NCBI RefSeq assembly: GCF_003205195.1
Contig: NZ_QJRY01000005.1
Coordinates: 310,001-374,000, forward strand
Reading direction: 5' to 3'
DNA from: Peteryoungia wuzhouensis
GTDB lineage: Bacteria; Pseudomonadota; Alphaproteobacteria; Rhizobiales; Rhizobiaceae
Length of the DNA: 64,000 nucleotides
The notes under the pieces are model-generated. The model was not told the DNA's origin. It ran no database searches and saw only the letters and a list, made by a program, of their open reading frames with translations. Position numbers and translations under genes: made by a program. Below, piece by piece: positions 1 to 7,911 of this stretch. The stretch's first letter is position 1, and every line of letters starts with the position of its first letter.

Positions 1-1
1 G

Positions 2-58
2 CGCAAGCCTTATCACGGTGACCTCGCACGCTTTTCGCCGGAAGCCATGGGCGTATGA
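2..58 (+). CDS. C-terminal end of an upstream gene (partial)
   Basis: Only the last 18 codons lie in the window. They read as an open frame ending in TGA at 56-58, with the tail PYHGDLARFSPEAMGV. The stop overlaps the ATG at 55 of the next gene in an ATGA arrangement, which suggests translational coupling and one transcript. The family cannot be recognised from so short a piece. Confidence 0.5.
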   Translation, partial: RKPYHGDLARFSPEAMGV

Positions 59-906
59 GTATGACGGGTGATGTGCAGATCCGCGTGCTGACGCTAAGCG
101 AGGTCAAGGACCTCATCGGTTGGGCGGCGCTGGAGGGCTGGAATCCGGGACATGGCGATGCCGCAGCTTTCCGCGCAGCAGACCCTGATGGTTTCATCGG
201 CTGTTTCGTGGAGGGGCGGTTCGCGGCCGGAATTTCCGCCGTGCGCTACGGGACCGGTTTCGGTTTCATCGGTCTTTATATCTGCCACCCGGATTTTCGA
301 GGACGTGGTCTCGGTCGCCTCGTCTGGGATGCCGGCATGGCGCATCTCAGTGGTCGGGTGATCGGCCTTGACGGCGTGGTCGAGCAGCAGGCGAATTATG
401 GTCGCATGGGTTTTGTGCCGGCCTATGACACGGTGCGCTGGAGCATCGAGCGCGTGCCGGCTATGGCGCGAGCCGATGCCGCCTGCCTTGCTGCGGGCGA
501 GAGGGATATCGCCGACATTCTCGCCTTCGATCGCAACTTCTTTCCGGAGAGGCGGGATGATTTCCTCACCATCTGGCTTCAACCGCCGCGCCGTGCCTTC
601 ATCTGCCGCCGGCAGGGTGCGGTGGCGGGCTATGCGGTTGTGCGCCCCTGCCTCAGCGGTCACAAGATCGGGCCGCTCTTTGCCGTCGATGGGAGAACGG
701 CCGAGGATCTCTTGAAGGTCTGCCTGGCAAATCTGACGGGTGCGGAGATCCATCTGGATGTGCCCGGCTATCAGCAAGGCTTCCGCTATCTGCTGGAACG
801 TCTGGGGTTCAAGCCGGGCTTCCAGACGGCGCGCATGTATCGTGGCCAGCCACCCGTGCTGCAAAACGCCGGCGTTTACGCGATCACGACGCTGGAGCTC
901 GGCTGA
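55..906 (+). CDS. GNAT family N-acetyltransferase with two GNAT-like halves
   Basis: This 283-residue protein has an N-terminal GNAT fold with the acetyl-CoA pyrophosphate-binding loop RGRGLG at about residues 82-87 (R-x-x-G-x-G). A second degenerate GNAT-like half follows (about 150-275). This is the two-domain arrangement of YitI-type acetyltransferases. The acceptor is unknown. The start ATG overlaps the stop of the upstream gene, so it is probably the distal gene of an operon entering from the left. It converges on the nag operon with only three bases between the stop codons and no room for a terminator. Family assignment is firm; function is not. Confidence 0.85.
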   Translation: MSMTGDVQIRVLTLSEVKDLIGWAALEGWNPGHGDAAAFRAADPDGFIGCFVEGRFAAGISAVRYGTGFGFIGLYICHPDFRGRGLGRLVWDAGMAHLSGRVIGLDGVVEQQANYGRMGFVPAYDTVRWSIERVPAMARADAACLAAGERDIADILAFDRNFFPERRDDFLTIWLQPPRRAFICRRQGAVAGYAVVRPCLSGHKIGPLFAVDGRTAEDLLKVCLANLTGAEIHLDVPGYQQGFRYLLERLGFKPGFQTARMYRGQPPVLQNAGVYAITTLELG

Positions 907-909
907 TCC

Positions 910-1410
910 TTAGTCCGACATGCCGGATGGCGAAGCCGTGGGCAGCATGCCGCGATAGATGCCGGGTGAGGACCCCTCGATCGGGATCGCTCCAACACTG
1001 CGCTGGTAGAAGTCCACCGGACCGGCACCGCCGATAATGGCATAGCCATAGCCCTGGTCGCGCATGTCGAGCAGGGTTCGCAACAAAAGCGCATGACCGA
1101 TCCCCTTGCCGCGCGCGGTCTCATCCACGCCCGTCGGGCCGAAGAAGCCTTTCATCGTGGCATCGTGGCAGGCAAAACCGAGGAGCATTTCGTGGTCATG
1201 GGCAATCCAGCAGGTGACCGGCTGGCGCAGGATGGCGGCTGTTGCCTCATCGACCCATCCCTCGCCGAAGCGGGGGCGGATCCAATCGCATATGGCGCTG
1301 CGTTCCGGCACCAATGCGCGGCGCAGGGTAATGCCTTGATCGGCCATGCGTTTGTCGAGCGCCGCGTCCTGGGCCAGGTCATAGAGCTTCACCAGCATAT
1401 CGGAGGCCAT
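910..1410 (-). CDS. GNAT family N-acetyltransferase at the end of the amino-sugar operon
   Basis: A 166-residue single-domain GNAT protein with the acetyl-CoA loop ARGKGIGHALL. I chose the ATG at 1408-1410 because it is preceded by GGAGAT at good spacing and lies one base past the stop of the ROK kinase; a longer frame upstream would overlap that gene. The one-base gap implies translational coupling, so it is the last gene of the nagR-deaminase-nagA-nagK operon. Context suggests an amino sugar or amino-sugar derivative as acceptor, but no residue seen here proves that. It could instead be an unrelated small-molecule or antibiotic acetyltransferase. Confidence 0.85.
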   Translation of the reverse strand: MASDMLVKLYDLAQDAALDKRMADQGITLRRALVPERSAICDWIRPRFGEGWVDEATAAILRQPVTCWIAHDHEMLLGFACHDATMKGFFGPTGVDETARGKGIGHALLLRTLLDMRDQGYGYAIIGGAGPVDFYQRSVGAIPIEGSSPGIYRGMLPTASPSGMSD

Positions 1411-1411
1411 G

Positions 1412-2347
1412 TCAGATCTCCTGATGCTCAGCCGCAAAGCCTAGGCCGAGGATGGCAGCGCCAATCAGACCGGGCTCGACCCGGCAGGTCGCGGGCACCA
1501 CGATCGGATGGGCGAACTTGCGCAATATGCGGCGTCTGAGCGCCACATCGATCGCCGAGATGAGGGCCGGCACGTTGGACAGCCCGCCACCGACGGGCAG
1601 GATGGTCGTGCCGGTCACGTTGACCACCATGGACAGGGCATCGGTCAAGATATCGACATAGACGTCGATGGTGCGGGCCGCAGGTCTGTCACCGCTCTGC
1701 CAATCGGCGAGAATGTCCTCGCTTGTGCGCGTTTCGCCATGCAGTTCGCGGTGCAGCTTCTCCAGGCCGCGCGCACTGCAGATCGCGTCGATGCAGCCGA
1801 CCTGGCCGCAGCCACACTTAAAACGGGGAATCCGGACCGGCGGTGTCCCGGCTTCATTGGCCTGGACGGGGCCGTGGCCCCATTCGCCGGCGAAGCCGCC
1901 ATTGCTGTTGATTAGTTTGCCGTCAATCACGAGGCCCCCGCCGACGCCGGTGCCGAGGATGATGCCGAAGACAACCCGGTGGCCGCGTGCAGCCCCAATG
2001 CCGGCTTCAGCCAAGACGAAACAGTCGGCGTCATTGGCCACCACGACGGGAAGTCCCAGAGCGCGCTCGAGGTCTGCCTGCAGAGGCCGGCCATGGACGC
2101 AAGGGATATTGGCCACGACTGCGTTTGACGTGTCCGGATCGATCACGCCAGCAATCGACAGCGCAACACAGTCCGGGCGCTTGCCGGCCTGTGCTTCCGC
2201 TTCCGTGATGACGGTCGAGAGGGTCGCCACGAAGGCATCGAAATCATGGAGCGGCGTCGGCTGGCGCGGGAAGGGGCGGATGTCATCGGGGGAATAGGCG
2301 ACCGCGCCCTTGATCGCGGTGCCGCCGATGTCGAAGCAGACGATCAT
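1412..2347 (-). CDS. nagK: ROK family N-acetylglucosamine kinase-like protein
   Basis: This 311-residue ROK kinase probably phosphorylates N-acetylglucosamine at O6 with ATP, giving the substrate of NagA. The ATP phosphate loop DIGGTAIKG is at residues 6-14, the catalytic Asp sits in a NDAD motif (about D106), and the EWGH histidine (about H158) precedes the zinc cluster CGCGQVGC with a further Cys at about 190. The position after glutamate in many ROK kinases (GCxE) is Asp here (GCID). There is no N-terminal HTH, so it is a kinase and not a NagC-type repressor. The ATG at 2347 overlaps the nagA stop by four bases. Glucosamine or another hexosamine remains possible as substrate. Confidence 0.88.
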   Translation of the reverse strand: MIVCFDIGGTAIKGAVAYSPDDIRPFPRQPTPLHDFDAFVATLSTVITEAEAQAGKRPDCVALSIAGVIDPDTSNAVVANIPCVHGRPLQADLERALGLPVVVANDADCFVLAEAGIGAARGHRVVFGIILGTGVGGGLVIDGKLINSNGGFAGEWGHGPVQANEAGTPPVRIPRFKCGCGQVGCIDAICSARGLEKLHRELHGETRTSEDILADWQSGDRPAARTIDVYVDILTDALSMVVNVTGTTILPVGGGLSNVPALISAIDVALRRRILRKFAHPIVVPATCRVEPGLIGAAILGLGFAAEHQEI

Positions 2348-3528
2348 GCGGTGGCCCTGTCCCGACGGCTCGCGGTATCGTAGACGCAGGTTCCGCCAAT
2401 CCAGGTGGACGAGAGGTCGAGCTCCCCGTCGAGCAGGACGAAATCGGCCCGTTTGCCGGGCTCCAGCGCTCCCCTGTCGCCGGCACCAATCGCTTCGGCC
2501 GGATAGACTGTGGCCATGCGCAACGCCTCCTCGAGTGGCAGGCCGAGATTTTCGTGGACGAACCGAATGCACGACAGCATGTCGATATCGGCGCCGGCGA
2601 GGGTGCCATCGGCCAATGTCAATCGACCATCGCGGCGATAGACGGCCCGGCCGTTGAGGTCGAAGCCGGTCTCGTTTGTGCCGATGGTCGACATGGCGTC
2701 GGTTACCAGGAAGATGTGGGCCGGCCCCTGCTTGGCGGCGAGCGCGATATGCATGCTGACCGGATCGACATGATAGCCGTCGGCGATCAGGCCGCAATGC
2801 AGGGCCGGTGAGGAGAGTGCTGCGCCGACGAGGCCCGGCTCACGATTGCCGAGCTGGCTCATGGCATTGAACAGATGGGTGACCATGACGGCGCCTGCTT
2901 CGACATAAGGCGCGACGCCGGCACACGGGGTATCGGTGTGCCCAAGGCTGACGCGGTAGCCGGCGTCTGTGAGACGCTTCACCTGCTCGGGCGTCACGCT
3001 TTCCGGGGCAATCGTGATCATGGCAAGGCCATAGCTCCCGGCCACGCTTTCGAGATAAGCGAGATCGGCCTCGGTCATCGGGCGGATGAGGGCCGGGTCA
3101 TGGGTGCCCTTGCGCGCCACTGAGAGATGCGGGCCTTCGAGATGCAGGCCGAGATAGCCGGGCAGCGCGTGGGCGGCGGCCTCTTTGCCTGATGCAATCG
3201 CCGTCCGCTTGAGTTCCGGACGGTCGGTGATGAAGGTGACCATCAGGGCTGTGGTGCCATAGCGGGCATGGGCTTCGCAGATGGTGCGAATGCCGGCTTC
3301 GGTCGGATCGTTGTTGAACAGCGCGCCGCCGCCGCCATTCACCTGCAAATCGATGAAGCCGGGCGCGATCAGGGCAGCGGGCGGGCCGGAGCGCGGCATG
3401 CCGGCCGGCACATCCGCCTGGGAGACGATCGCGCGGATCTTCTCACCCTCCACGATGAGGGCTGCATCGGCATGCATGCGTTTGCCGTCATAGATGCGGC
3501 TTGCGGTGACGGCAAAGGCTGATGTCAT
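2344..3528 (-). CDS. nagA: N-acetylglucosamine-6-phosphate deacetylase
   Basis: A 394-residue amidohydrolase that removes acetate from GlcNAc-6-P to give glucosamine-6-P. Visible signatures are the beta-strand motif GFIDLQVNG (57-65, the NagA form of the HxH motif), HLEGPH with metal ligand Glu131, His197 in LGHT, His218 in THLFNAM, and the catalytic Asp277 in VTDAMS. Length and motif order are those of canonical NagA. It is coupled at both ends by 4-base overlaps: its start with the deaminase stop, its stop with the kinase start. Together the three enzymes form a full GlcNAc to fructose-6-P route. Confidence 0.96.
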   Translation of the reverse strand: MTSAFAVTASRIYDGKRMHADAALIVEGEKIRAIVSQADVPAGMPRSGPPAALIAPGFIDLQVNGGGGALFNNDPTEAGIRTICEAHARYGTTALMVTFITDRPELKRTAIASGKEAAAHALPGYLGLHLEGPHLSVARKGTHDPALIRPMTEADLAYLESVAGSYGLAMITIAPESVTPEQVKRLTDAGYRVSLGHTDTPCAGVAPYVEAGAVMVTHLFNAMSQLGNREPGLVGAALSSPALHCGLIADGYHVDPVSMHIALAAKQGPAHIFLVTDAMSTIGTNETGFDLNGRAVYRRDGRLTLADGTLAGADIDMLSCIRFVHENLGLPLEEALRMATVYPAEAIGAGDRGALEPGKRADFVLLDGELDLSSTWIGGTCVYDTASRRDRATA

Positions 3529-4547
3529 TGAGTCTCGGTTACCTTTTTCAGCGCGACGGGCTTGTCCGGGTTGAAACCCCGGGCGCGCGACAGGGATTCG
3601 ATGAAGCCATAATAGGGCACGATCAGCGCGAGCGCATCTGTGATCGGATGACCGGTTGCGACGAAGGGCAGACGATGGCCGCCCTCACCAAGTCCTGACG
3701 TGATGAAGCAGGCGGCATTGCCGGCCGACAGTTTCGAGACGGTCTGTACGATCGAGGCTTCCGCCTTGTCGCGGGCGGCAAACGCGACCACCGGAAAGTC
3801 CCGCCCGACGATGGAAACAGGGCCGTGCAACACTTCCGCCGAGGAATAGGCCTCGGCATGCAGCTCGCAGGTTTCCTTGCATTTGAGGGCGGCCTCGGCA
3901 GCGATCGCAAGGGCGGGACCACGGCCGAGCATATAGAGCGAATCCGCTGTGGAGAGTGGCTGAAGAAGCGGGCTCCAGTCGAGTGCGAGTGCCTTGTCGA
4001 GATGGTCGGGAAGCGAGGCTACGGCGCGCTCCAGGTCTTTGTCCTCAGTCCAGGCCGCAATGATCGCAAGGCCTGCGACGATCGAATTGACGAAGGATTT
4101 CGTCGCGGCGACCGCAATTTCCGGGCCTGCCATGATGTCGATCGCGTGGGTTGCGGCATCGGCCAGCGGCGAGGGGAGGGTGTTGACGAGGCTGATGGTT
4201 GTCGCGCCGCCGTCGCGCGCGCCCTTTGCCATGGCGACGATATCGGGACTTGCCCCCGACTGCGAGACGGCGAAGGCCGCCGCATTGCCGAGCTTCATCG
4301 GACGCTCATAGATCGAGGCGAGCGAAGGGCCGAGAGAGGCGACGGGCAGGCCCAACTGTAGCTCGATGGCGTATTTCAGGAAGAATGCCGCGTGGTCCGA
4401 AGAGCCGCGTGCGATGGTGACGACGACGGAGGGATCCTTTTCGCGCAGCCCCTTGGCGCAATGCGCGATGATCGAGGCGGAGGTGTCGAGGAGGCGAGCG
4501 GCGGCTGCCGGAATCTCGTTGATCTCCTCTCGCATTTTCGTCGTCAT
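3525..4547 (-). CDS. SIS-domain glucosamine-6-phosphate deaminase (NagB-II type)
   Basis: This 340-residue protein consists of two SIS domains like the isomerase half of GlmS but has no glutaminase domain. SIS motifs include TIARGSSDHAA near residue 45 and SQSGASPDIV near 95; the C-terminus FNPDKPVALKKVTE is the typical GlmS/AgaS-like tail. Proteins of this size in nag operons act as the non-orthologous deaminase NagB-II, which replaces hexameric NagB. No classical nagB lies in this window. It follows the GntR regulator gene by 41 bases and overlaps nagA by four. AgaS-type activity on galactosamine-6-P is the main alternative. Confidence 0.88.
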   Translation of the reverse strand: MTTKMREEINEIPAAAARLLDTSASIIAHCAKGLREKDPSVVVTIARGSSDHAAFFLKYAIELQLGLPVASLGPSLASIYERPMKLGNAAAFAVSQSGASPDIVAMAKGARDGGATTISLVNTLPSPLADAATHAIDIMAGPEIAVAATKSFVNSIVAGLAIIAAWTEDKDLERAVASLPDHLDKALALDWSPLLQPLSTADSLYMLGRGPALAIAAEAALKCKETCELHAEAYSSAEVLHGPVSIVGRDFPVVAFAARDKAEASIVQTVSKLSAGNAACFITSGLGEGGHRLPFVATGHPITDALALIVPYYGFIESLSRARGFNPDKPVALKKVTETQ

Positions 4548-4588
4548 GTCTTTGCTTTCGGTTATTTGGCGTGTGGTGTCTCGGGGGA

Positions 4589-5356
4589 TCAGGTCGGTTG
4601 CTTCATCGGCGAGCCGATGCCGAGTTCGGCGACGAGGTCATAGGCGTCGCTGCGATAAAGGGCGGTCGACATTTCCATGACGCGCCCGCTTTCCAGATAG
4701 GCGATACGCTGCACCGACAGGGCGGCAGATCCCGGTGGCACACCGAGCAGCCTGGTCTCTTCGTCCTTCAGCAGGACGGCGGAGATCCGTTGATTGGCGC
4801 GGACAGGCCGGATGCCCGCATCCAGCAGGCAGAGATAGAGTGAATCCTCGATCTTGCCGGGATCGGGCAGCAGGTCGTCCGGCAGGCTGGTACGTTCGAG
4901 CGCAATCGGCATGTCGTTGGCGGTGCGCAGGCGGTCAAGACGGGCGACACGGGCGCCGCCTGCCAGACCCAGCATCATGGTTTCCTCGGCCGTCGGATAG
5001 AACAGACCACGACCCAGCCAGCGCGAACCGGCCACCATGCCGCGGCGGCGCATGTCCTCGGTGAAGGAGGTCAACTGGCTGAGCGGCTGCTGCATGCGCT
5101 GAACGGGCTTGACGACAAAGGTGCCCGAGCCGCGCCGGCGCACCAGCAGACCTTCGCTCACCAGTTCGTCGATGGCCTTGCGCACCGTCACCCGGCTGAT
5201 GTCGGCCGCCTCTGCAATGTCTCGCTCGGCCGGCAAGGCATCTCCGTGCTTGAGGCGTCCGGAGGCCACGGCATGCTCGATCATCATGCGGAGCTTCACA
5301 TAGAGTGGGCCGCCACGCATGGACTGAAGTTCACTCAAAGGAAGTGCTGCATTCAT
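4589..5356 (-). CDS. nagR: GntR family (HutC subfamily) regulator of the amino-sugar operon
   Basis: The 255-residue protein has an N-terminal winged HTH (about residues 15-80; LPAERDIAEAADISRVTVRK) and a C-terminal UTRA effector domain (about 95-245). UTRA regulators in nag operons sense GlcN-6-P or GlcNAc-6-P and usually repress. It is the first gene of the leftward nag operon and faces the oxidoreductase/ABC operon across a 476-bp region, so it may control both. The symbol is by context. The ATG at 5356 lacks a strong Shine-Dalgarno; an internal Met at codon 13 is possible. Confidence 0.85.
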   Translation of the reverse strand: MNAALPLSELQSMRGGPLYVKLRMMIEHAVASGRLKHGDALPAERDIAEAADISRVTVRKAIDELVSEGLLVRRRGSGTFVVKPVQRMQQPLSQLTSFTEDMRRRGMVAGSRWLGRGLFYPTAEETMMLGLAGGARVARLDRLRTANDMPIALERTSLPDDLLPDPGKIEDSLYLCLLDAGIRPVRANQRISAVLLKDEETRLLGVPPGSAALSVQRIAYLESGRVMEMSTALYRSDAYDLVAELGIGSPMKQPT

Positions 5357-5457
5357 GCCAAGCGTCCATCCTGGCGGTTGCCGGTGGGCAGGCGGCGTCT
5401 GAGGCCGGATGCGCAGATGTCGTTTGGCATGGTGTGTCCCGTGATCCTTCTCAAAAA

Positions 5458-5610
5458 CAATACCAACTCAAAACCTATTTCGCAAATGGTTTTGAAAATT
5501 GCGACGTAGGCCGGCAGAATTTTCGAGTTTCTGCAGAAATGCCAAGTGTTTGCAGGATTTTGGCCGATTTTGGCGAAATTGGCTTTACGATTGGACTTTG
5601 TTTGGTATTG
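5458..5610. promoter_or_regulatory. Pair of inverted TTGGTATTG half-sites, candidate NagR operators
   Basis: CAATACCAA at 5458-5466 is the exact reverse complement of TTGGTATTG at 5602-5610. Similarity continues outward: each copy, read in the TTGGTATTG direction, has TTTG two bases before it and T after it. HutC-subfamily GntR proteins in amino-sugar operons bind sites built from TGGT(A/C)TA-like halves, so these fit a NagR-type regulator, perhaps bridging the sites by looping. Inference only; neither copy forms a full short palindrome by itself. Confidence 0.4.
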
Positions 5611-5739
5611 TAAATTAACGAATGGATTGATGGGGCGCCGCCATCGTTCTCTCGTCATCCCTTCCGTCAGCGGGCGGATGGAGCGGGGGAGGTTTGGCGC
5701 AGCATCATCGTCTATTTTTGTGCTGGTCTGAAAATCATT

Positions 5740-5750
5740 TTCACAGTGAA
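5740..5750. promoter_or_regulatory. Perfect 11-bp palindrome TTCACAGTGAA
   Basis: TTCAC-A-GTGAA lies about 85 bp before the oxidoreductase start in the divergent region. Its symmetry suggests a dimer-binding operator, but I cannot assign a regulator. Confidence 0.3.
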
Positions 5751-5800
5751 GCGTAATTTTGCGCGATCTGTTGACGATATCGGTTTTTTGACGCAGTCTG

Positions 5801-5815
5801 CGAAAAATAATTACG
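5801..5815 (+). promoter_or_regulatory. GAAAAATAATTAC motif, possible RpiR-type site
   Basis: The motif CGAAAAATAATTACG sits about 20 bp before the ATG at 5833. A close relative, CGAAAATAATTTGC, lies at 15823-15836 at nearly the same distance from the ridA start. The shared core is AAAATAATT. Shared control by the RpiR protein at 16253 is an inference. Confidence 0.3.
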
Positions 5816-5832
5816 AAAGCAGGGGAATTGCC

Positions 5833-7014
5833 ATGAAAGTCGCCATAATCGGACTCGGATTCCGTCTCGGATATCTGGGTCGGGTGTTCCGGGAGCTCGA
5901 TCCGAGCTTCGAGATCGTCGGTTATGTCGATCCCGCGCCTGCCGGAATGGCGACCTTGACTGAAAACGGCATTTCCGCCGGCGCAGCCTATGACACACCT
6001 GAAGCCCTGATTGCCGCTGGCGGTTTCGACCTGCTGATGATCGGTTCGCCCAATCACATGCATCTCGATCATATCCGTCTCGGGCTCGAGGCCGGCCTCA
6101 CGGTGTTCACGGAAAAGCCGATCGTGACCAGCGTTGAGGAGAGCTATGCGCTTGCCTCGCTGCTCCACACCTATGGCCATGACCGGCTGCTGGTTGGTCT
6201 CGTCCTGCGCTATTCGCCGCTCTACCGCGACCTGCGCAAGGCCCAGGCCGAAGGTCGTCTTGGGGATGTGGTGTCGATCGAGGCTTCCGAACACATTCAG
6301 CCGTATCACGGCGCTTTCTTCATGCGCGACTGGCGCCGCTACGGCCGCTATGCCGGCGGCTTCATGCTGGAGAAATGCTGCCACGACCTCGATCTCTACA
6401 ACGGTCTGGTCGGTGCACGGCCGCGTTTCGTTGCCAGTTTCGGTGGCCGCAAGAGCTTTGTCCCCGCCAATGCCCCGCAAAACTCCGGCATCAACGACAT
6501 GGAAGTCTATCACCGCAAGCCGAGCGGCTGGGAGGGCTCCGACAAAGTGTTCGACAGCGACGGCGACATCGTCGATTACCAGACCGCGATCGTCGAATAC
6601 GAGAACGGCGTGTCGATGACGTTCCACACCAATCTCAACGTGCCCGACGAATTCCGCCGTTTCTGCGTGATCGGCTCGAAGGGCATGGCGGAGGGTGATT
6701 TCGTCCGGGGCTTCATGGATGTGCATGATGCCCGGACCAATGAGAAGGTCGTCGCCAATACCTATCAGGCGCCTTCCGTGCATTCTCATCATTATGGCGC
6801 CGACGAGCAGATGGCTGAAGACGTGATCGCCTTTGTGCAGACGGGTGCCAAGCAGCCGGTCTCGGCGATCGATGCGCTGGAGGCCGGGATCCTGGCGCTG
6901 GCCATGGACGAGGCGCGTTTCGGCCGCAAGGTCGTCGATCTCCAGCCCGTCTGGGAGAAGTTCGATACCTGCCTGCATGGTGCGCCGGGTGCCATGCGCG
7001 CCCGGTCGGCTTAA
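5833..7014 (+). CDS. Gfo/Idh/MocA family NAD(P)-dependent oxidoreductase
   Basis: The 393-residue protein has an N-terminal Rossmann fold (VAIIGLGFRLGYLG, residues 3-16) and the family EKP motif (TEKPIVTS), followed by the C-terminal alpha/beta dimer domain. Such enzymes oxidise or reduce sugar hydroxyls, mostly with NAD. I chose the ATG at 5833, preceded by AGGGG at 5821-5825; the frame is open further upstream but lacks a better start. It is the first gene of an operon with the CUT1 transporter, so it probably acts on the imported sugar or a glycoside, possibly in 3-keto chemistry as in the thu system. The substrate cannot be told from sequence. Confidence 0.87.
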   Translation: MKVAIIGLGFRLGYLGRVFRELDPSFEIVGYVDPAPAGMATLTENGISAGAAYDTPEALIAAGGFDLLMIGSPNHMHLDHIRLGLEAGLTVFTEKPIVTSVEESYALASLLHTYGHDRLLVGLVLRYSPLYRDLRKAQAEGRLGDVVSIEASEHIQPYHGAFFMRDWRRYGRYAGGFMLEKCCHDLDLYNGLVGARPRFVASFGGRKSFVPANAPQNSGINDMEVYHRKPSGWEGSDKVFDSDGDIVDYQTAIVEYENGVSMTFHTNLNVPDEFRRFCVIGSKGMAEGDFVRGFMDVHDARTNEKVVANTYQAPSVHSHHYGADEQMAEDVIAFVQTGAKQPVSAIDALEAGILALAMDEARFGRKVVDLQPVWEKFDTCLHGAPGAMRARSA

Positions 7015-7026
7015 GGGAGCGGTCGG

Positions 7027-7911
7027 ATGCAAGCTCGCCGTAGCGCTATCCTGTTTGCCTGGCTGCTGATTGCACCGGCCCTTCTCTATATCACTGTCAT
7101 CGTCGCCTACCCGTTGGTCGATACCTTCATTCTCTCCTTCACCGATGCGTCGCTGAAGAAGACGACCAACTGGGTCGGCTGGGTCAACTACGAGAAGATC
7201 TTCAACGACACTTTCGGCACAGTCATCGTCCGCACCTTCATCTGGACCTTCTTCTCGGTGTCGATCAAGATGATCATCGGGACGTTCGGGGCGGCCATGC
7301 TGAACTCGGCGGTCCCAGGCCGGACCCTCTTCCGCATCCTGACCATGCCGCCATGGATTGTGCCGATGGCGATTGGCATCTTCATGTGGGGCTGGATGTA
7401 TAACGGACAGTTCGGCATGATTTCCGGCGTTCTGCAGCGCATGGGCGTGGTCGATGGCCCCGTTGCCTTCCTCGCCTACGGATCGACCGCTTTCTGGGCG
7501 ACGGTCTTCACCGATGTGTGGATCGGCGTGCCCATGGTGACGCTCTACATGATGGCTGCTATGCAGGCGATCCCGCAGGATCTTTACGAGGCCGCCTGGA
7601 CCGATGGTGCCGGCCGCGCCTACCGCTTCCGTCGCATCACCTTGCCGATGATCCTGCCGGCGATGATCACGATGTCGATGATTTCGCTGATTTCGACCTT
7701 CAACTCCTTCGATATCATCTGGATTCTGACGCGCGGTGGCCCGAGCGGTGAAACCACCACGATGATCATCGACACCTATCATACGGCGATCGGCTCGAAG
7801 AAATACGGCGAAGGCGCTGCCCGCGCGGTGCTGATCTGTATCTTCCTGTCGATCTTCTGCGTCGCCTATTTCCGCGTCACGAGCCGTCTTTCGCAGGAGC
7901 CAGCCCGATGA
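7027..7911 (+). CDS. CUT1 sugar ABC transporter, inner-membrane permease 1 (MalF-like)
   Basis: A 294-residue integral membrane protein with six predicted TM segments, starting with a strongly hydrophobic helix at about 8-28. The cytoplasmic EAA loop EAAWTDGAGRAYRFRR contacts the ATPase. It pairs with the next permease, whose ATG overlaps its stop by four bases. It lies 12 bases after the oxidoreductase gene. The substrate is inferred from the neighbouring nag operon to be GlcNAc or chito-oligosaccharide. Confidence 0.92.
   Translation: MQARRSAILFAWLLIAPALLYITVIVAYPLVDTFILSFTDASLKKTTNWVGWVNYEKIFNDTFGTVIVRTFIWTFFSVSIKMIIGTFGAAMLNSAVPGRTLFRILTMPPWIVPMAIGIFMWGWMYNGQFGMISGVLQRMGVVDGPVAFLAYGSTAFWATVFTDVWIGVPMVTLYMMAAMQAIPQDLYEAAWTDGAGRAYRFRRITLPMILPAMITMSMISLISTFNSFDIIWILTRGGPSGETTTMIIDTYHTAIGSKKYGEGAARAVLICIFLSIFCVAYFRVTSRLSQEPAR

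Larger units (their letters stand above)
5357..5832. promoter_or_regulatory. Divergent control region of the nag and sugar-ABC operons
   Basis: This 476-bp non-coding, AT-rich stretch lies between nagR (left) and the oxidoreductase/ABC operon (right). It holds two inverted copies of a TTGGTATTG half-site, a perfect palindrome at 5740-5750 and an AAAATAATT motif close to the right-hand start; these are listed separately. TTGACG at 5771-5776 and at 5788-5793 are possible -35 elements for the rightward operon. No gene is seen in it. Confidence 0.6.

Noticed and set aside
2347-2797. N-terminal extension of the ROK kinase
   Set aside because: It would lie wholly within nagA in another frame; the kinase fold begins exactly at the ATG at 2347.
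5353-7782. A very long leftward open frame of about 809 codons
   Set aside because: It is antisense to the oxidoreductase and permease genes, runs through the AT-rich control region and is rich in His/Arg/Asp as expected for a shadow frame in GC-rich DNA.
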